DNA from: Psychroflexus longus
GTDB taxonomy: Bacteria > Bacteroidota > Bacteroidia > Flavobacteriales > Flavobacteriaceae
Length of the DNA stretch: 64,000 nucleotides
Assembly (NCBI RefSeq): GCF_020164595.1
Contig: NZ_JAIQZE010000001.1
Span: forward strand, 310,001-374,000
Direction: 5' to 3'
Shown here: positions 1 to 8,157 of the stretch, piece by piece
Layout of the letters: every line of letters begins with the position of its first letter
Numbering within the stretch: the stretch's first letter is position 1
The notes under the pieces: generated by a model
Seen by the model: only the letters and a program-made list of their open reading frames with translations
Databases searched by the model: none
What the model was told of the DNA's origin: nothing
Position numbers and translations under genes: made by a program

Positions 1-305
1 AACACCCGCTCTTCAATCACTTCAGAATAGGCTACAATGTCTTTGTGATTTTGAATTTGGGAATTTTGAAGAGAGTCCACTTCAAAAAACTTTCCTGTGG
101 AAGGCAACACCTTAAGATCCGGGTCAAATTTATTGGTAAAGGAAAGGCTGAATTCTTTGAGTCCGGCAAATGCCGATAAAACCACAAAAAGGGATAAAGC
201 GCCGGCTATTATGCCAATAGAAGCAATCCAGGTGATAATGTTGATCGCCGTATTGGAACTTTTGGAAAAGAAATAACGCCTGGCGATGTAAAAGGATACA
301 TTCAA
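1..305 (-). CDS. FtsX/LolC-LolE-like ABC transporter permease, N-terminal part
   Basis: The reverse strand from 305 to the window edge is one open frame of about 101 codons, so the C-terminal part of the gene lies outside. The N-terminus (IARRYFFSK followed by NIITWIASIGIIAGALSL) matches the first cytoplasmic segment and first membrane helix of FtsX-family permeases such as LolC/LolE, which extract lipoproteins from the inner membrane. A periplasmic (MacB_PCD-like) segment begins after the helix. The start is a TTG at 303-305 that overlaps the rbfA stop (TTGA), which suggests translational coupling; the ATG three bases further on is out of frame. Family assignment is good. The exact substrate, lipoprotein or something else, is inferred. 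Confidence 0.72.
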   Translation of the reverse strand, partial: MNVSFYIARRYFFSKSSNTAINIITWIASIGIIAGALSLFVVLSAFAGLKEFSLSFTNKFDPDLKVLPSTGKFFEVDSLQNSQIQNHKDIVAYSEVIEERV

Positions 306-694
306 TTTTTCTTACGCTTGTCTAATAGGTCAGGGTTTTTGATTGGGTCATTTTTACCTTTGAAGGCTTGCTCCAAATCATTGATGTACTCAATAGAATC
401 ATCGTTAAAAAAAGCCAGCTCCGGCATGCGTCGCAATTGGTTTTTGGTGCGTTGCGCGACTTCATGTTTTATTTTTGACTTCTTCGTTCTTATTTCTTCT
501 ACGATTTCCTCAGATTTCTCTGAAGGAAAAATGCTTAAATGTGCCTTGGCCTGTAGCAGGTCTGGCGTCACTTTCACTTTGGTGACCGATATGATTAAGT
601 TTTGAGTTCCTGCAGCTTTCAATTCCAGCTGAATGACTTCAGCTAAATCTTTCTGAAGGATTCCAGCAATTTTCTTTTGTCTATTTGATTCCAT
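302..694 (-). CDS. rbfA: 30S ribosome-binding factor A
   Basis: A 130-residue protein of the RbfA family, a cold-shock-linked KH-fold factor that binds the 30S subunit during late 16S rRNA maturation. The N-terminus (ESNRQKKIAGILQKDLAEVI) is the family's opening helix, followed by the strand segment with VTKVKVTPDLLQAKAHLSIFP and a C-terminal part containing RTKNQLRRMPELAFFNDDSIEY, which is typical of RbfA. Length is normal for the family, with a short basic tail. The gene is read away from the mce gene and overlaps the downstream permease by four bases. A TAACTTTG -7 box ends only a few bases before the ATG, so the message probably has almost no leader. Confidence 0.93.
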   Translation of the reverse strand: MESNRQKKIAGILQKDLAEVIQLELKAAGTQNLIISVTKVKVTPDLLQAKAHLSIFPSEKSEEIVEEIRTKKSKIKHEVAQRTKNQLRRMPELAFFNDDSIEYINDLEQAFKGKNDPIKNPDLLDKRKKN

Positions 695-698
695 TTTG

Positions 699-706
699 CA
701 AAGTTA
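699..706 (-). promoter_or_regulatory. -7 box upstream of rbfA
   Basis: On the reverse strand TAACTTTG fits the Bacteroidota TAnnTTTG -7 consensus and ends four bases before the rbfA ATG. No clear -33 TTG partner is visible at the usual distance. Transcription from this box would start at or next to the initiation codon, giving a leaderless or nearly leaderless message. Confidence 0.45.
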
Positions 707-757
707 GGATAAATATATAAATGCTAGTTTTGTTATATAACTTTCTGAAAATATCTT

Positions 758-1162
758 ATGATAAAAAAAATTGAACATTTAGGCATTGCGGTGAGTAATA
801 TAGAAGAGGCTACTAAAACTTATGAAGCTTTACTAAACACGCCTCCCTACAAAACTGAAATTGTTGAACGGGAAGGCGTGAAAACTGTTTTTTTTGAATG
901 TGGCGAAAGTAAAATTGAATTGCTTGGTGCCACGCGTGAGGATAGTCCCGTTGGAAAATATTTGAGCAAACAAAAAGAAGGCATTCATCATATCGCTTTT
1001 TTTGTAGATGATCTCAAATCTGAAATGAAAAGACTACAAAGCGAAGGCTTCCAATTACTTAGCGAAGAACCTAAAGCAGGGGCCGATGGAAAATCCATAG
1101 TCTTTTTGCATCCTAAAAGCAATCACGGTGTGCTCGTAGAATTGTGTGAAGACCAAAGTTGA
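758..1162 (+). CDS. mce: Methylmalonyl-CoA epimerase
   Basis: A 134-residue VOC-superfamily protein with the two beta-alpha-beta-beta-beta modules of methylmalonyl-CoA epimerase, which interconverts the (S) and (R) forms of methylmalonyl-CoA on the propionate/succinate route. The diagnostic segments are EHLGIAV (His7), GIHHIAFFVDD (His77/His78) and VLVELCE (Glu128), placed as expected for the metal ligands. Length matches the family. It stands alone between rbfA, read in the opposite direction, and a tRNA gene; the mutase genes are not in this window. A generic VOC lyase is the alternative, but the HHIAFFVDD and LVELCE motifs are typical of the epimerase. Confidence 0.9.
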   Translation: MIKKIEHLGIAVSNIEEATKTYEALLNTPPYKTEIVEREGVKTVFFECGESKIELLGATREDSPVGKYLSKQKEGIHHIAFFVDDLKSEMKRLQSEGFQLLSEEPKAGADGKSIVFLHPKSNHGVLVELCEDQS

Positions 1163-1180
1163 TTTTAAATTAAAAAATGT

Positions 1181-1212
1181 TTTGGCTGATAATAAACTTA
1201 TACTTATTTTTG
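1181..1212 (+). promoter_or_regulatory. Promoter of the CAT-anticodon tRNA
   Basis: TTTG at 1181-1184 and TATTTTTG at 1205-1212 fit the Bacteroidota -33 TTTG and -7 TAnnTTTG elements and are 20 bases apart. The tRNA begins at 1234, about 21 bases after the -7 box. This is the best-formed housekeeping promoter I found in the window. Confidence 0.7.
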
Positions 1213-1233
1213 CCGTCCTTAATAATCAGTATC

Positions 1234-1307
1234 GGTCCCATAGCTCAGCTGGTTAGAGCACCTGACTCATAATCAGGTGGCCCTTGGTTCGAGTCCAAGT
1301 GGGACCA
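1234..1307 (+). tRNA. tRNA with anticodon CAT (elongator Met or lysidine-modified Ile2)
   Basis: The 74-base sequence folds as a complete cloverleaf: acceptor GGTCCCA paired with TGGGACC and discriminator A at 1307, a D arm (GCTC/GAGC), anticodon stem CCTGA/TCAGG around the loop CTCATAA, and a T arm with GGTTCGAGTCC. The anticodon is CAT. It is not the initiator type, since the acceptor is fully paired and the anticodon stem lacks three G-C pairs. I cannot tell elongator Met from Ile2 by eye. The 3' CCA is not encoded. Confidence 0.95.
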
Positions 1308-1318
1308 CTAGTAAAATC

Positions 1319-1348
1319 AAAGCCTTACAGAAATGTAGGGCTTTTTTA
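1319..1348 (+). terminator. Intrinsic terminator after the tRNA
   Basis: AAAGCCTTAC at 1319-1328 pairs with GTAGGGCTTT at 1335-1344 (ten pairs, one of them G-T) around a six-base loop, followed by a T run. Confidence 0.85.
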
Positions 1349-1388
1349 TTTTTGTATTTATACGATTTCAGTTCAGTAGGTTTGTTTT

Positions 1389-1420
1389 AAAAAAAAGACT
1401 GCCTTATAAAGACAGTCTTT
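1389..1420 (-). terminator. Intrinsic terminator of the DUF4136 lipoprotein gene
   Basis: AAAGACTG at 1395-1402 pairs with CAGTCTTT at 1413-1420. On the reverse strand the stem is followed by an unbroken run of T, just after the stop codon of the gene at 1442-2053. Confidence 0.8.
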
Positions 1421-1441
1421 AAAAATTGAGATTAAAAATAA

Positions 1442-2053
1442 TTACTTATTATTTAGAGGATACTTTTGAAATATATCTCTGATCGACTCTTGAACTGCTT
1501 CCGTTTCAGATTGATCCATTATTGGCTCTGAAGTAATTCCTTTCCAAACTGATTGTTTAGTCTCTCTATCAACCAAATCAACTACCACTGTACCTTTTTT
1601 ATATGAATAGGTATCTGTTGTATAACCAATGACTCCACCTGGATAGTACCAGTCGTACCATCCTCTGTAATAAAAAGGCTGATAAAATGGACTTACTGGC
1701 ATACCTGCAACAGAGTTATTATATGGGTAGCTAGCATACACAGGCTCTTCTTGTCGTTTAGTTTTTAAGTCTGTTGTAATACTTATAAGCACTAAAAGAT
1801 CTGGATTATCTCTATCTAATGTATAACCTGTCGCTTTCATTTGTTCATTGATTGTTTCAATAATAAATGAATTTAAAAAATCGGTCTGAACTGCTGAATT
1901 TCGAATCTCTATAGATGCATTGGGCAAGTAAGCGAATGTCTCATATTTGCTTAAATCTGCTTTGTTAGGTCTAACTGTTTGAACGTCGGATGCCCCACAC
2001 CCAAAAAGTAAGAAACCTAGTATAATTGGTAAAGTATTTTTTAAAAGCTTCAT
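1442..2053 (-). CDS. DUF4136 domain lipoprotein
   Basis: A 203-residue protein with a lipoprotein signal peptide ending in LLFGCG (anchor Cys19). The body matches the DUF4136 pattern: an early YETFAYLP strand, a segment NPDLLVLISITTDLKTKRQ, a Tyr/Pro/Trp-rich middle (PFYQPFYYRGWYDWYYPGG) and a C-terminal GTVVVDLVDRETKQSVWKG strand pair. The family is common in Bacteroidota and Proteobacteria as periplasmic or outer-membrane lipoproteins of unknown function. It is a single gene, with its own terminator and about 150 bases to the divergent nuclease gene. No function can be given beyond envelope location. Confidence 0.85.
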   Translation of the reverse strand: MKLLKNTLPIILGFLLFGCGASDVQTVRPNKADLSKYETFAYLPNASIEIRNSAVQTDFLNSFIIETINEQMKATGYTLDRDNPDLLVLISITTDLKTKRQEEPVYASYPYNNSVAGMPVSPFYQPFYYRGWYDWYYPGGVIGYTTDTYSYKKGTVVVDLVDRETKQSVWKGITSEPIMDQSETEAVQESIRDIFQKYPLNNK

Positions 2054-2199
2054 TATGTCTAGTTTTAAAGATTAATATTAATTAAATCATAATGGATTTT
2101 ACGGCAATGAAATCCGATATTGTGATTTTAAAACTTATTTAACAGCAAAAATTATTTCTATCTACTGAAAACAGAGAACTATTTCAAATTAAATCATTT

Positions 2200-3015
2200 G
2201 TGAGAAAATACTACCTTTTATTTATATATAGCTTATTTATTTTTTCTGGAAACATCAGCATTTGTCAAGTCAAACTGAGTTCCTGGAATATCAGACACCT
2301 TGGAAATTCAAAATCCAATCAAGCCATAACTTTTATGGCGCGAACTTTACGAGACTACGATATCGTAGCCATTCAAGAGGTTGTTGCTGGCAATGGAGGG
2401 GCGCAATCTGTTGCAAAACTAGCCGATGAGTTAAATCGAACCGGAACAAAATGGAATTATACCGTAAGTAACCCAACTCAGGGTGGCAGATATAGTTCAG
2501 AACGATATGCTTACCTCTGGAAGCCTAACCATGTAGAACTGATCAAAAAAGCCTGGCTAGATGTAGATTTTGTTGAAGATATTGAACGCGAGCCCTATTT
2601 TATAAAGTTCAAGTATAAAAATGAATACTTTACCTTAGTTAATATTCATGCAGTGCCAAAGACAAAACAACCAGAGCGAGAACTCAAACATCTAAAATTT
2701 TATCAGGATCTATATCCTGAGGAAAATTTAATTTTCCTGGGAGATTTCAATTTACCCCAATCACACACCGTATTCAATCCCTTGAAAACAAGAGGCTATG
2801 TTTCAGCATTAGTAAGTCAAAAGACAAGCCTTAAAATGCAATGTATTTCGAATGAGTGTCTGGCTTCAGAATATGATAATATATTTCTGAACAGCAAACA
2901 TTTCTCGATACTCAAAAGTGGAGTGAACTCATTCTATAAGTCATTTCCCGATTTAAAATCGGCAAGAACGATTTCTGACCACATTCCTATTTGGGTTGAA
3001 TTTGACTTCAGGTAA
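2200..3015 (+). CDS. Secreted endonuclease/exonuclease/phosphatase (EEP) family protein
   Basis: A 271-residue protein starting with GTG, because no in-frame ATG precedes the signal peptide (hydrophobic residues about 5-22). The mature part has the DNase I-like EEP order: SSWNIRHLG (Asn30), VAIQEVV (Glu60, metal ligand), the NIHAVPK strand with the active-site His, FLGDFN (the GDFN motif) and a C-terminal SDHIPIW (Asp260-His261). All catalytic positions look intact, so an active metal-dependent nuclease or phosphodiesterase outside the inner membrane is likely, perhaps for using extracellular DNA. It converges with the NUMOD4/HNH gene, with two bases between the stop codons. Confidence 0.85.
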   Translation: MRKYYLLFIYSLFIFSGNISICQVKLSSWNIRHLGNSKSNQAITFMARTLRDYDIVAIQEVVAGNGGAQSVAKLADELNRTGTKWNYTVSNPTQGGRYSSERYAYLWKPNHVELIKKAWLDVDFVEDIEREPYFIKFKYKNEYFTLVNIHAVPKTKQPERELKHLKFYQDLYPEENLIFLGDFNLPQSHTVFNPLKTRGYVSALVSQKTSLKMQCISNECLASEYDNIFLNSKHFSILKSGVNSFYKSFPDLKSARTISDHIPIWVEFDFR

Positions 3016-3017
3016 AA

Positions 3018-3566
3018 TTAATAATCCGTCACCGTACCCCAATTTTCTCCGCTTTTTATACGATAAAGTTGCATCTCAGAAATACCAAATTGCTTAGCAA
3101 TCATTTTCATGCGCGTGCGTCGATTGGGATCGTGAATTTTTCGCTTTATCAGCCTGACTTTAGCTTCGGTCAATTTGGAATACGTCCGCTTTTTAGGCCT
3201 GTTGATATACTCAGGATTGCTAAATTGATGTGTTTCCTTTTCTTTTTTGGTAGCCCATTTCAAGTTTTCAACCTTGTTATTCAGTTTGTCATAGTTGAGA
3301 TGGATCACATAGATTCCATCACCGCGTTCCAGAAAGTGTTCTGCAACTAACTTGTGAACATACCTACTTGTAGATTTTTTGTTGATTTCTTGCTTGAGAG
3401 GAAGGGTTTGATAGCCATTTATAAAGGATTCTTTCACCAAAACTTCTTTTGGGCCTTTACAGTTAATCATTCTGCCATAATTTGAAATTTTATATTTTTC
3501 AAATTTTGCAATTTTATCGTCAAAGACGACATCTTTCCACTCTTCGTTGTAATAATTACGAATCAT
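3018..3566 (-). CDS. NUMOD4 / HNH-type homing-endonuclease-like protein
   Basis: A 182-residue basic protein. Residues about 8-45 form a NUMOD4 motif (EEWKDVVF then FEKYKISNYGRMIN). Residues about 68-110 form an HNH_3-like region with VHKLVAEHFL (His71), VIHLNYDKLNN (His89, Asn96-97) and VENLKWAT. The C-terminal third (LTEAKVRLIKRKI to KQFGISEMQLYRIKSGENW) looks like a helix-turn-helix DNA-binding unit. These are the parts of free-standing homing endonucleases of phages and bacteria. The usual HxD of the active site reads HLN here, so activity is uncertain. No intron, intein or phage gene lies nearby. It may be a domesticated DNA-binding protein. Confidence 0.75.
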   Translation of the reverse strand: MIRNYYNEEWKDVVFDDKIAKFEKYKISNYGRMINCKGPKEVLVKESFINGYQTLPLKQEINKKSTSRYVHKLVAEHFLERGDGIYVIHLNYDKLNNKVENLKWATKKEKETHQFSNPEYINRPKKRTYSKLTEAKVRLIKRKIHDPNRRTRMKMIAKQFGISEMQLYRIKSGENWGTVTDY

Positions 3567-3799
3567 CTGTTTTTGATTTTGAGACTTAGTTCAGTAGGAT
3601 GAAGGTGTTCCGAATCAAAATAAATTGGTAATTAATAAACGCAATATAATTGATTTATTTAATTCTGAAAAGAATAAAAAATTGTCCTAAACTCAACAAG
3701 TATCATTCATTTGTTAAAAATATAAAATATATTCTAATTAATTAACAATTTGTTGACATTAATGTATAGATTCGTTAATCTATCTATAAAATTTAAATC

Positions 3800-6778
3800 A
3801 TGAACAAAGCCAAAATCAGGCTTCTCAACCTTTTAATGTTGATGAGTTTATTAACTGGAGCACTACAGGCGCAGGAAACAATAACTGGTAAAACTGTAGA
3901 AAAATCAACTGGTAATATTATACCGTTCGTCAATGTCATTCAGAAGGGAACCTCCAATGGAACCACAAGTAATATGGATGGCCAATTTTCATTGACGGTT
4001 GAAAAACTACCAACGACATTATCCTTCTCGTATCTCGGGTATGAATCGCAGGAAATACGAGTGACAAATTTATCTCCACTTACAATTTCTTTTATAGAAT
4101 CTGCAGCTGCATTGGAAGAAGTAGTCATCACAGGTCTAGCAACTTCTGTAAAACGATCTAATGCTGCAAACGCTGTTTCATCAATTACTTCTCAGGAACT
4201 CGTTGGTCGAGCTTCACAGCCTACATTGGACGGTGCTCTTGCAGGAAAATTTGCTGGAGCGTTAGTCACTCGTAATTCAGGAGCACCAGGTGGTGGAGTT
4301 TCTGTAAAGTTAAGAGGTACAACGTCTGTATTTGGAAATGCGCAACCACTCTATATTGTAGATGGGGTTTATGTAGATAATAGCAGTATATCTGGTGCCG
4401 GATTAAATTTTGTTTCACGAGCCGCTGCCGGAGGCAATACTTCAACTCAGGATAACCCTTCAAATAGAATTGCAGATTTAGAGGCAAATGACATAGAGCG
4501 TGTTGAAGTCTTGAAGGGAGCATCTGCAGGTGCTATTTATGGCGCTAGAGCTGCAGCTGGTGTTATAATTATTACAACTAAACGTGGTAGAAGTGGTGAA
4601 ACTAAGGTATCGGTTCAACAAGAAGTAGGATTTAATGAAATTATTAATTTCAGAGGACAAAGAACATTTACCAGCGCTATAGCTGAGAACACATTTGGTG
4701 AAGGACAAGGTGCTTTATTCACTCAAGCCCAGCAAAATGGTAGATTGGTTGACTATGAGAGAGAGGTTTTTGGAGAAGAAGGTTTTATCAGTAATACGTA
4801 TGCAAGTATTTCTGGTGGATCAGACAATACCACTTTTTACGGTTCCTTTTCAAATAGAGAGGAGGATGGAATAGTAAAAAATACGGGATACGCTAAAAAA
4901 TCAGCAAGATTAAACCTTACTCACGATTTCTTCGACGACAAGATGAAATTGACAGTCAGTACTAATTACATAGATTCAGAATCTGACAGAGGTTTCTTTA
5001 ATAATGATAATTCTGGAAGTACAATAGGTGTAACTCTAACATCACTTCCACCATGGGCACAATTATTCCCTAATGAAAATGGTGTTTATCCAGACAACCC
5101 TTATGGTGGTTCCAACCCACTACAAACCATACAATTGATCACCAATAAGGAGGAAGTCAATAGGTTTGTGTTAGGATCAACCTTAGATTATAATATTTTT
5201 GAAAGTGAAAGAGCTTCTTTGAAAGCACAATTTAGATTTGGTTTGGATTACTACCAATTACAAACACGTGCCTTTTTTCCAAAAGAACTTCAATTTATGG
5301 ATCCAGATAATGGTGGTGTCAATGGTGTAAGTGCTCTGGGTACCACCAAAAATAGAAACAATAATTACTCCGCCTTTTTAGTACATACTTATTTTACAGA
5401 AAACAATACAATTTTTACTACCCAGGGAGGTGTTACGAGAGAAAGTTTTTTACAGAATACGGTCAACAATGTGGCTTCAGATCTTATTGGATCCGAAACT
5501 AACTTAGACCAGGCTGGTAATATAAATGTGAGTCAATTCCAGAGAGAACAGAATGATTCTGGATTCTTTGTTCAGGAAGAAGTGAACTTTCAGGATAAAA
5601 TGATTGGAACGGTAGGATTGAGAGCAGATAAATCTTCAAATTTTGGAGATGCCAATGAACTGTTTTATTTCCCTAAAGCATCATTAGCAATCAATCTCCA
5701 TAATTTTGATTTTTGGAAAGATGGTGTTGTTTCCGAATTAAAACCAAGAGTTGCTTACGGTGAATCTGGTAACTTCGCTCCTTTTGGCGCGCTATTCACA
5801 ACACTTATAGGAAACTCCATAGGAGGCTTCCCAGGGATAGGAGTTCCAGCTACTTTGGGAGACTCAAACATAGATCCAGAACGCCAAAAAGAACTTGAAT
5901 TTGGTTTTGATGCTTCATTTTTCAAGAAAAGAGTCAACCTTCAGGCGTCTTATTATATAAAAGATGTTGATGATTTGATCTTACAAGCTCAAAATGAACC
6001 CTCTTCTGGTTTTGCACAACGTTTTTCTAATGCTGGGAATTTAAGAAACCAAGGAATAGAGCTTACACTGGATGCAGATGTGGTAAGAAATGATGATTTT
6101 ACCTGGAGTACAAACGTTATTTTCTTTAGAAACAGGTCTGAGATCACCCAACTAGATGTAGAACCATTTAACCTTGGTGGATTTGGAACAGGCTTAGGAA
6201 CCTTCAGGATTGAAGAAGGACAAAGCGTAACTCAAATAGCAGGTAACGATGGCAATGGAAATATTGTTAAGCTAGGGGATGCAGAACCAGATTTCCAGAT
6301 GACATTTACAAATAATTTTACTTATAAGAATTTTGACCTTTCCTTTTTATGGCATTGGAAAGAAGGTGGTGACAATATCAACCTAACTACGCTTCTAACA
6401 GACCTGGGTGGTGTCTCTCCCGATTATGATGCTTTTACTTTGGATCCATCAGGTCAGGTGAGAAATGGAGACTTTAGGATAAATGCTCTGCAGAACGGTC
6501 TACCAGAGCCTTTTATTGAAGATGCATCTTACTTAAGATTAAGAGAAATTGCATTGAAATATTCTGTACCAGAAAATGTAATTCAAAACCTGTTTAAAGG
6601 TTATGTTTCCAACATTGAATTGGGAATTACAGGATTGAACTTGATCAATATATTTGATTACAATAGTTATGATCCAGAGGTGTCAAATTTTGGCGGTAAT
6701 GGTTTATCTACGGGAGTTGAAGTCACACCATTCCCTACTTCAAAACAATATCTCTTTAGAGTAAAAATGGACTTTTAA
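3800..6778 (+). CDS. SusC/RagA-family TonB-linked outer membrane receptor
   Basis: A 992-residue outer membrane protein. Residues 1-24 are a signal peptide (ending LQAQ). Residues about 26-105 form the carboxypeptidase-regulatory-like domain typical of SusC proteins. The SusC signature LEEVVITGLAT follows, then the plug (PLYIVDGVYVDN, IERVEVLKGASAGAIYGARAAAGVIIITTK), and a long beta-barrel ending in an aromatic residue (RVKMDF). It imports oligomers, usually glycans or peptides, through the outer membrane using TonB energy, capped by the SusD partner encoded 10 bases downstream. No glycoside hydrolase, peptidase or HTCS/ECF regulator is attached, so the substrate is unknown. Confidence 0.95.
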   Translation: MNKAKIRLLNLLMLMSLLTGALQAQETITGKTVEKSTGNIIPFVNVIQKGTSNGTTSNMDGQFSLTVEKLPTTLSFSYLGYESQEIRVTNLSPLTISFIESAAALEEVVITGLATSVKRSNAANAVSSITSQELVGRASQPTLDGALAGKFAGALVTRNSGAPGGGVSVKLRGTTSVFGNAQPLYIVDGVYVDNSSISGAGLNFVSRAAAGGNTSTQDNPSNRIADLEANDIERVEVLKGASAGAIYGARAAAGVIIITTKRGRSGETKVSVQQEVGFNEIINFRGQRTFTSAIAENTFGEGQGALFTQAQQNGRLVDYEREVFGEEGFISNTYASISGGSDNTTFYGSFSNREEDGIVKNTGYAKKSARLNLTHDFFDDKMKLTVSTNYIDSESDRGFFNNDNSGSTIGVTLTSLPPWAQLFPNENGVYPDNPYGGSNPLQTIQLITNKEEVNRFVLGSTLDYNIFESERASLKAQFRFGLDYYQLQTRAFFPKELQFMDPDNGGVNGVSALGTTKNRNNNYSAFLVHTYFTENNTIFTTQGGVTRESFLQNTVNNVASDLIGSETNLDQAGNINVSQFQREQNDSGFFVQEEVNFQDKMIGTVGLRADKSSNFGDANELFYFPKASLAINLHNFDFWKDGVVSELKPRVAYGESGNFAPFGALFTTLIGNSIGGFPGIGVPATLGDSNIDPERQKELEFGFDASFFKKRVNLQASYYIKDVDDLILQAQNEPSSGFAQRFSNAGNLRNQGIELTLDADVVRNDDFTWSTNVIFFRNRSEITQLDVEPFNLGGFGTGLGTFRIEEGQSVTQIAGNDGNGNIVKLGDAEPDFQMTFTNNFTYKNFDLSFLWHWKEGGDNINLTTLLTDLGGVSPDYDAFTLDPSGQVRNGDFRINALQNGLPEPFIEDASYLRLREIALKYSVPENVIQNLFKGYVSNIELGITGLNLINIFDYNSYDPEVSNFGGNGLSTGVEVTPFPTSKQYLFRVKMDF

Positions 6779-6788
6779 AAAATACAAT

Positions 6789-8096
6789 ATGAAAACTATA
6801 TATAAACTTTTAATGTTACCACTCTTAGGCTTACTGGTCCTATCCTGTGACCTGGAAGATGGTGAAAATTTGAACGGACCAACCGCTGAATCTATTCAAA
6901 ACGGTATTACCAGAGGCGAATTACAACAAACAGTAAACGGAGCACTGTCAGACATGCGCTTGAGACTAGATACACAGATAGATGGTCAAGCTTTACCTGG
7001 AAGGGAATACTATAGATTCCAAAGTTCGGATCCTAGATGGGCCTCAGACGTCATGACAGGTAATCTGGATGATAACACTTTTTACACTACAGGACCTTAT
7101 GGTGCTAGATACACTGTAATTAAAAATGTGAATTTGATACTGGACGGAATACGCAACAGTTTAGGTGTTTTTGAACCCAATGAAGTAGAAGTTGCAGAAG
7201 GCTTTTTAAAAACCATTCAAGCGCATGAATTGCTCATGGTAGCTAACCAGCAATATGAAAATGGAATGCGTGTAGATGTATCCGATCCGGATAACTTAGG
7301 TCCATTTGTAAGTTATGATGAAGCATTGACTTTCATATCAAATTTACTAACTGAAGCATCTACTCAATTGAGTAACGGCAGTTCAGATTTTCCTTTCAAC
7401 CTTCCTGAAGGTTTCGATATTGCAAGTACTCCTGCAGAATTTCAAAAATTCAATAAAGCTTTACATGCAAGAGTTGAAGTTTATAGAAGTAATTACGGTC
7501 CTGCTGCAACACTTCTGGAGGATTCCTTTATGGATTTGAGTGGTGATCTGCAAAATAGTGTGTATTTCACTTTCTCTCAATCTGGCCTTGATTTTCCTAA
7601 TCCTTTATTTTTTAGCGTAAATCAAACAGTCGCTAATGCAAGGATTGCGCATCCTTCATTCATTGAGGATACATTGACTGGAGATAATAGAATAAATAAA
7701 GTGGTACGAAGAGAAGAGGCTCTTACTCAATCTGATTTGACGGGAATTTATAATGTATTTGTTTATGATAACATTACTGCGGATGTAGATATTATCAGAA
7801 ATGAAGAATTGGTATTACTTTATGCTGAAGCGCTACACCTATCTAATCCTTCAGAAGCAGTGAATGCAATTAATGTTGTAAGAAATGCTGCCGGAGTTGG
7901 AGATTATACCGGAGGTAACTCTCCAAGCGAATTAGTAGACGAAATTTTATTACAAAAAAGATATTCTCTTTTTGCTGAAGGTGGACACAGATGGATTGAC
8001 ATGAGACGTTTTAACAGGTTGGATGAACTTCCAAATGATAGAGCTCAAGATAATGTCTTCCAACAATTCCCGACTCCTGCAGCTGAAAATAGATAA
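6789..8096 (+). CDS. SusD/RagB-family nutrient-binding outer membrane lipoprotein
   Basis: A 435-residue lipoprotein: signal peptide with anchor Cys20 (LLVLSCDLEDGE). It has the SusD arrangement, with an N-terminal TPR-like helical region and a C-terminal part holding NEELVLLYAEALHLSN, AINVVRNAAGVGDYTGG and the ending KRYSLFAEGGHRWIDMRRF, which is highly characteristic. It forms the lid over the SusC pore and binds the substrate at the cell surface. It follows susC by 10 bases and ends at a strong hairpin terminator, so the operon contains only these two genes. At 435 residues it is somewhat short for a polysaccharide-type SusD. Confidence 0.93.
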   Translation: MKTIYKLLMLPLLGLLVLSCDLEDGENLNGPTAESIQNGITRGELQQTVNGALSDMRLRLDTQIDGQALPGREYYRFQSSDPRWASDVMTGNLDDNTFYTTGPYGARYTVIKNVNLILDGIRNSLGVFEPNEVEVAEGFLKTIQAHELLMVANQQYENGMRVDVSDPDNLGPFVSYDEALTFISNLLTEASTQLSNGSSDFPFNLPEGFDIASTPAEFQKFNKALHARVEVYRSNYGPAATLLEDSFMDLSGDLQNSVYFTFSQSGLDFPNPLFFSVNQTVANARIAHPSFIEDTLTGDNRINKVVRREEALTQSDLTGIYNVFVYDNITADVDIIRNEELVLLYAEALHLSNPSEAVNAINVVRNAAGVGDYTGGNSPSELVDEILLQKRYSLFAEGGHRWIDMRRFNRLDELPNDRAQDNVFQQFPTPAAENR

Positions 8097-8120
8097 TAAG
8101 TTTTAGCCACAATCATCTTT

Positions 8121-8157
8121 AAAAGCGCCTATACTTAAAAAAAATATAGGTGCTTTT
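8121..8157. terminator. Bidirectional terminator between susD and the serine hydrolase gene
   Basis: AAAAGCGCCTATA at 8121-8133 pairs with TATAGGTGCTTTT at 8145-8157 (one G-T pair), with an A-rich loop and a T run on the plus side. On the reverse strand the stem also ends in TTTT. It touches the stop codon of the convergent gene, so one hairpin probably serves both. Confidence 0.8.

Noticed and set aside
1234-1307. Initiator tRNA-Met
   Set aside because: The acceptor end is fully paired and the anticodon stem lacks the three G-C pairs of initiators. It is elongator Met or Ile2.
3749-3774. Promoter of the SusC gene (TTTG and TAGATTCG)
   Set aside because: The two elements are only 14 bases apart and the second deviates from TAnnTTTG, so the match is too weak to list.
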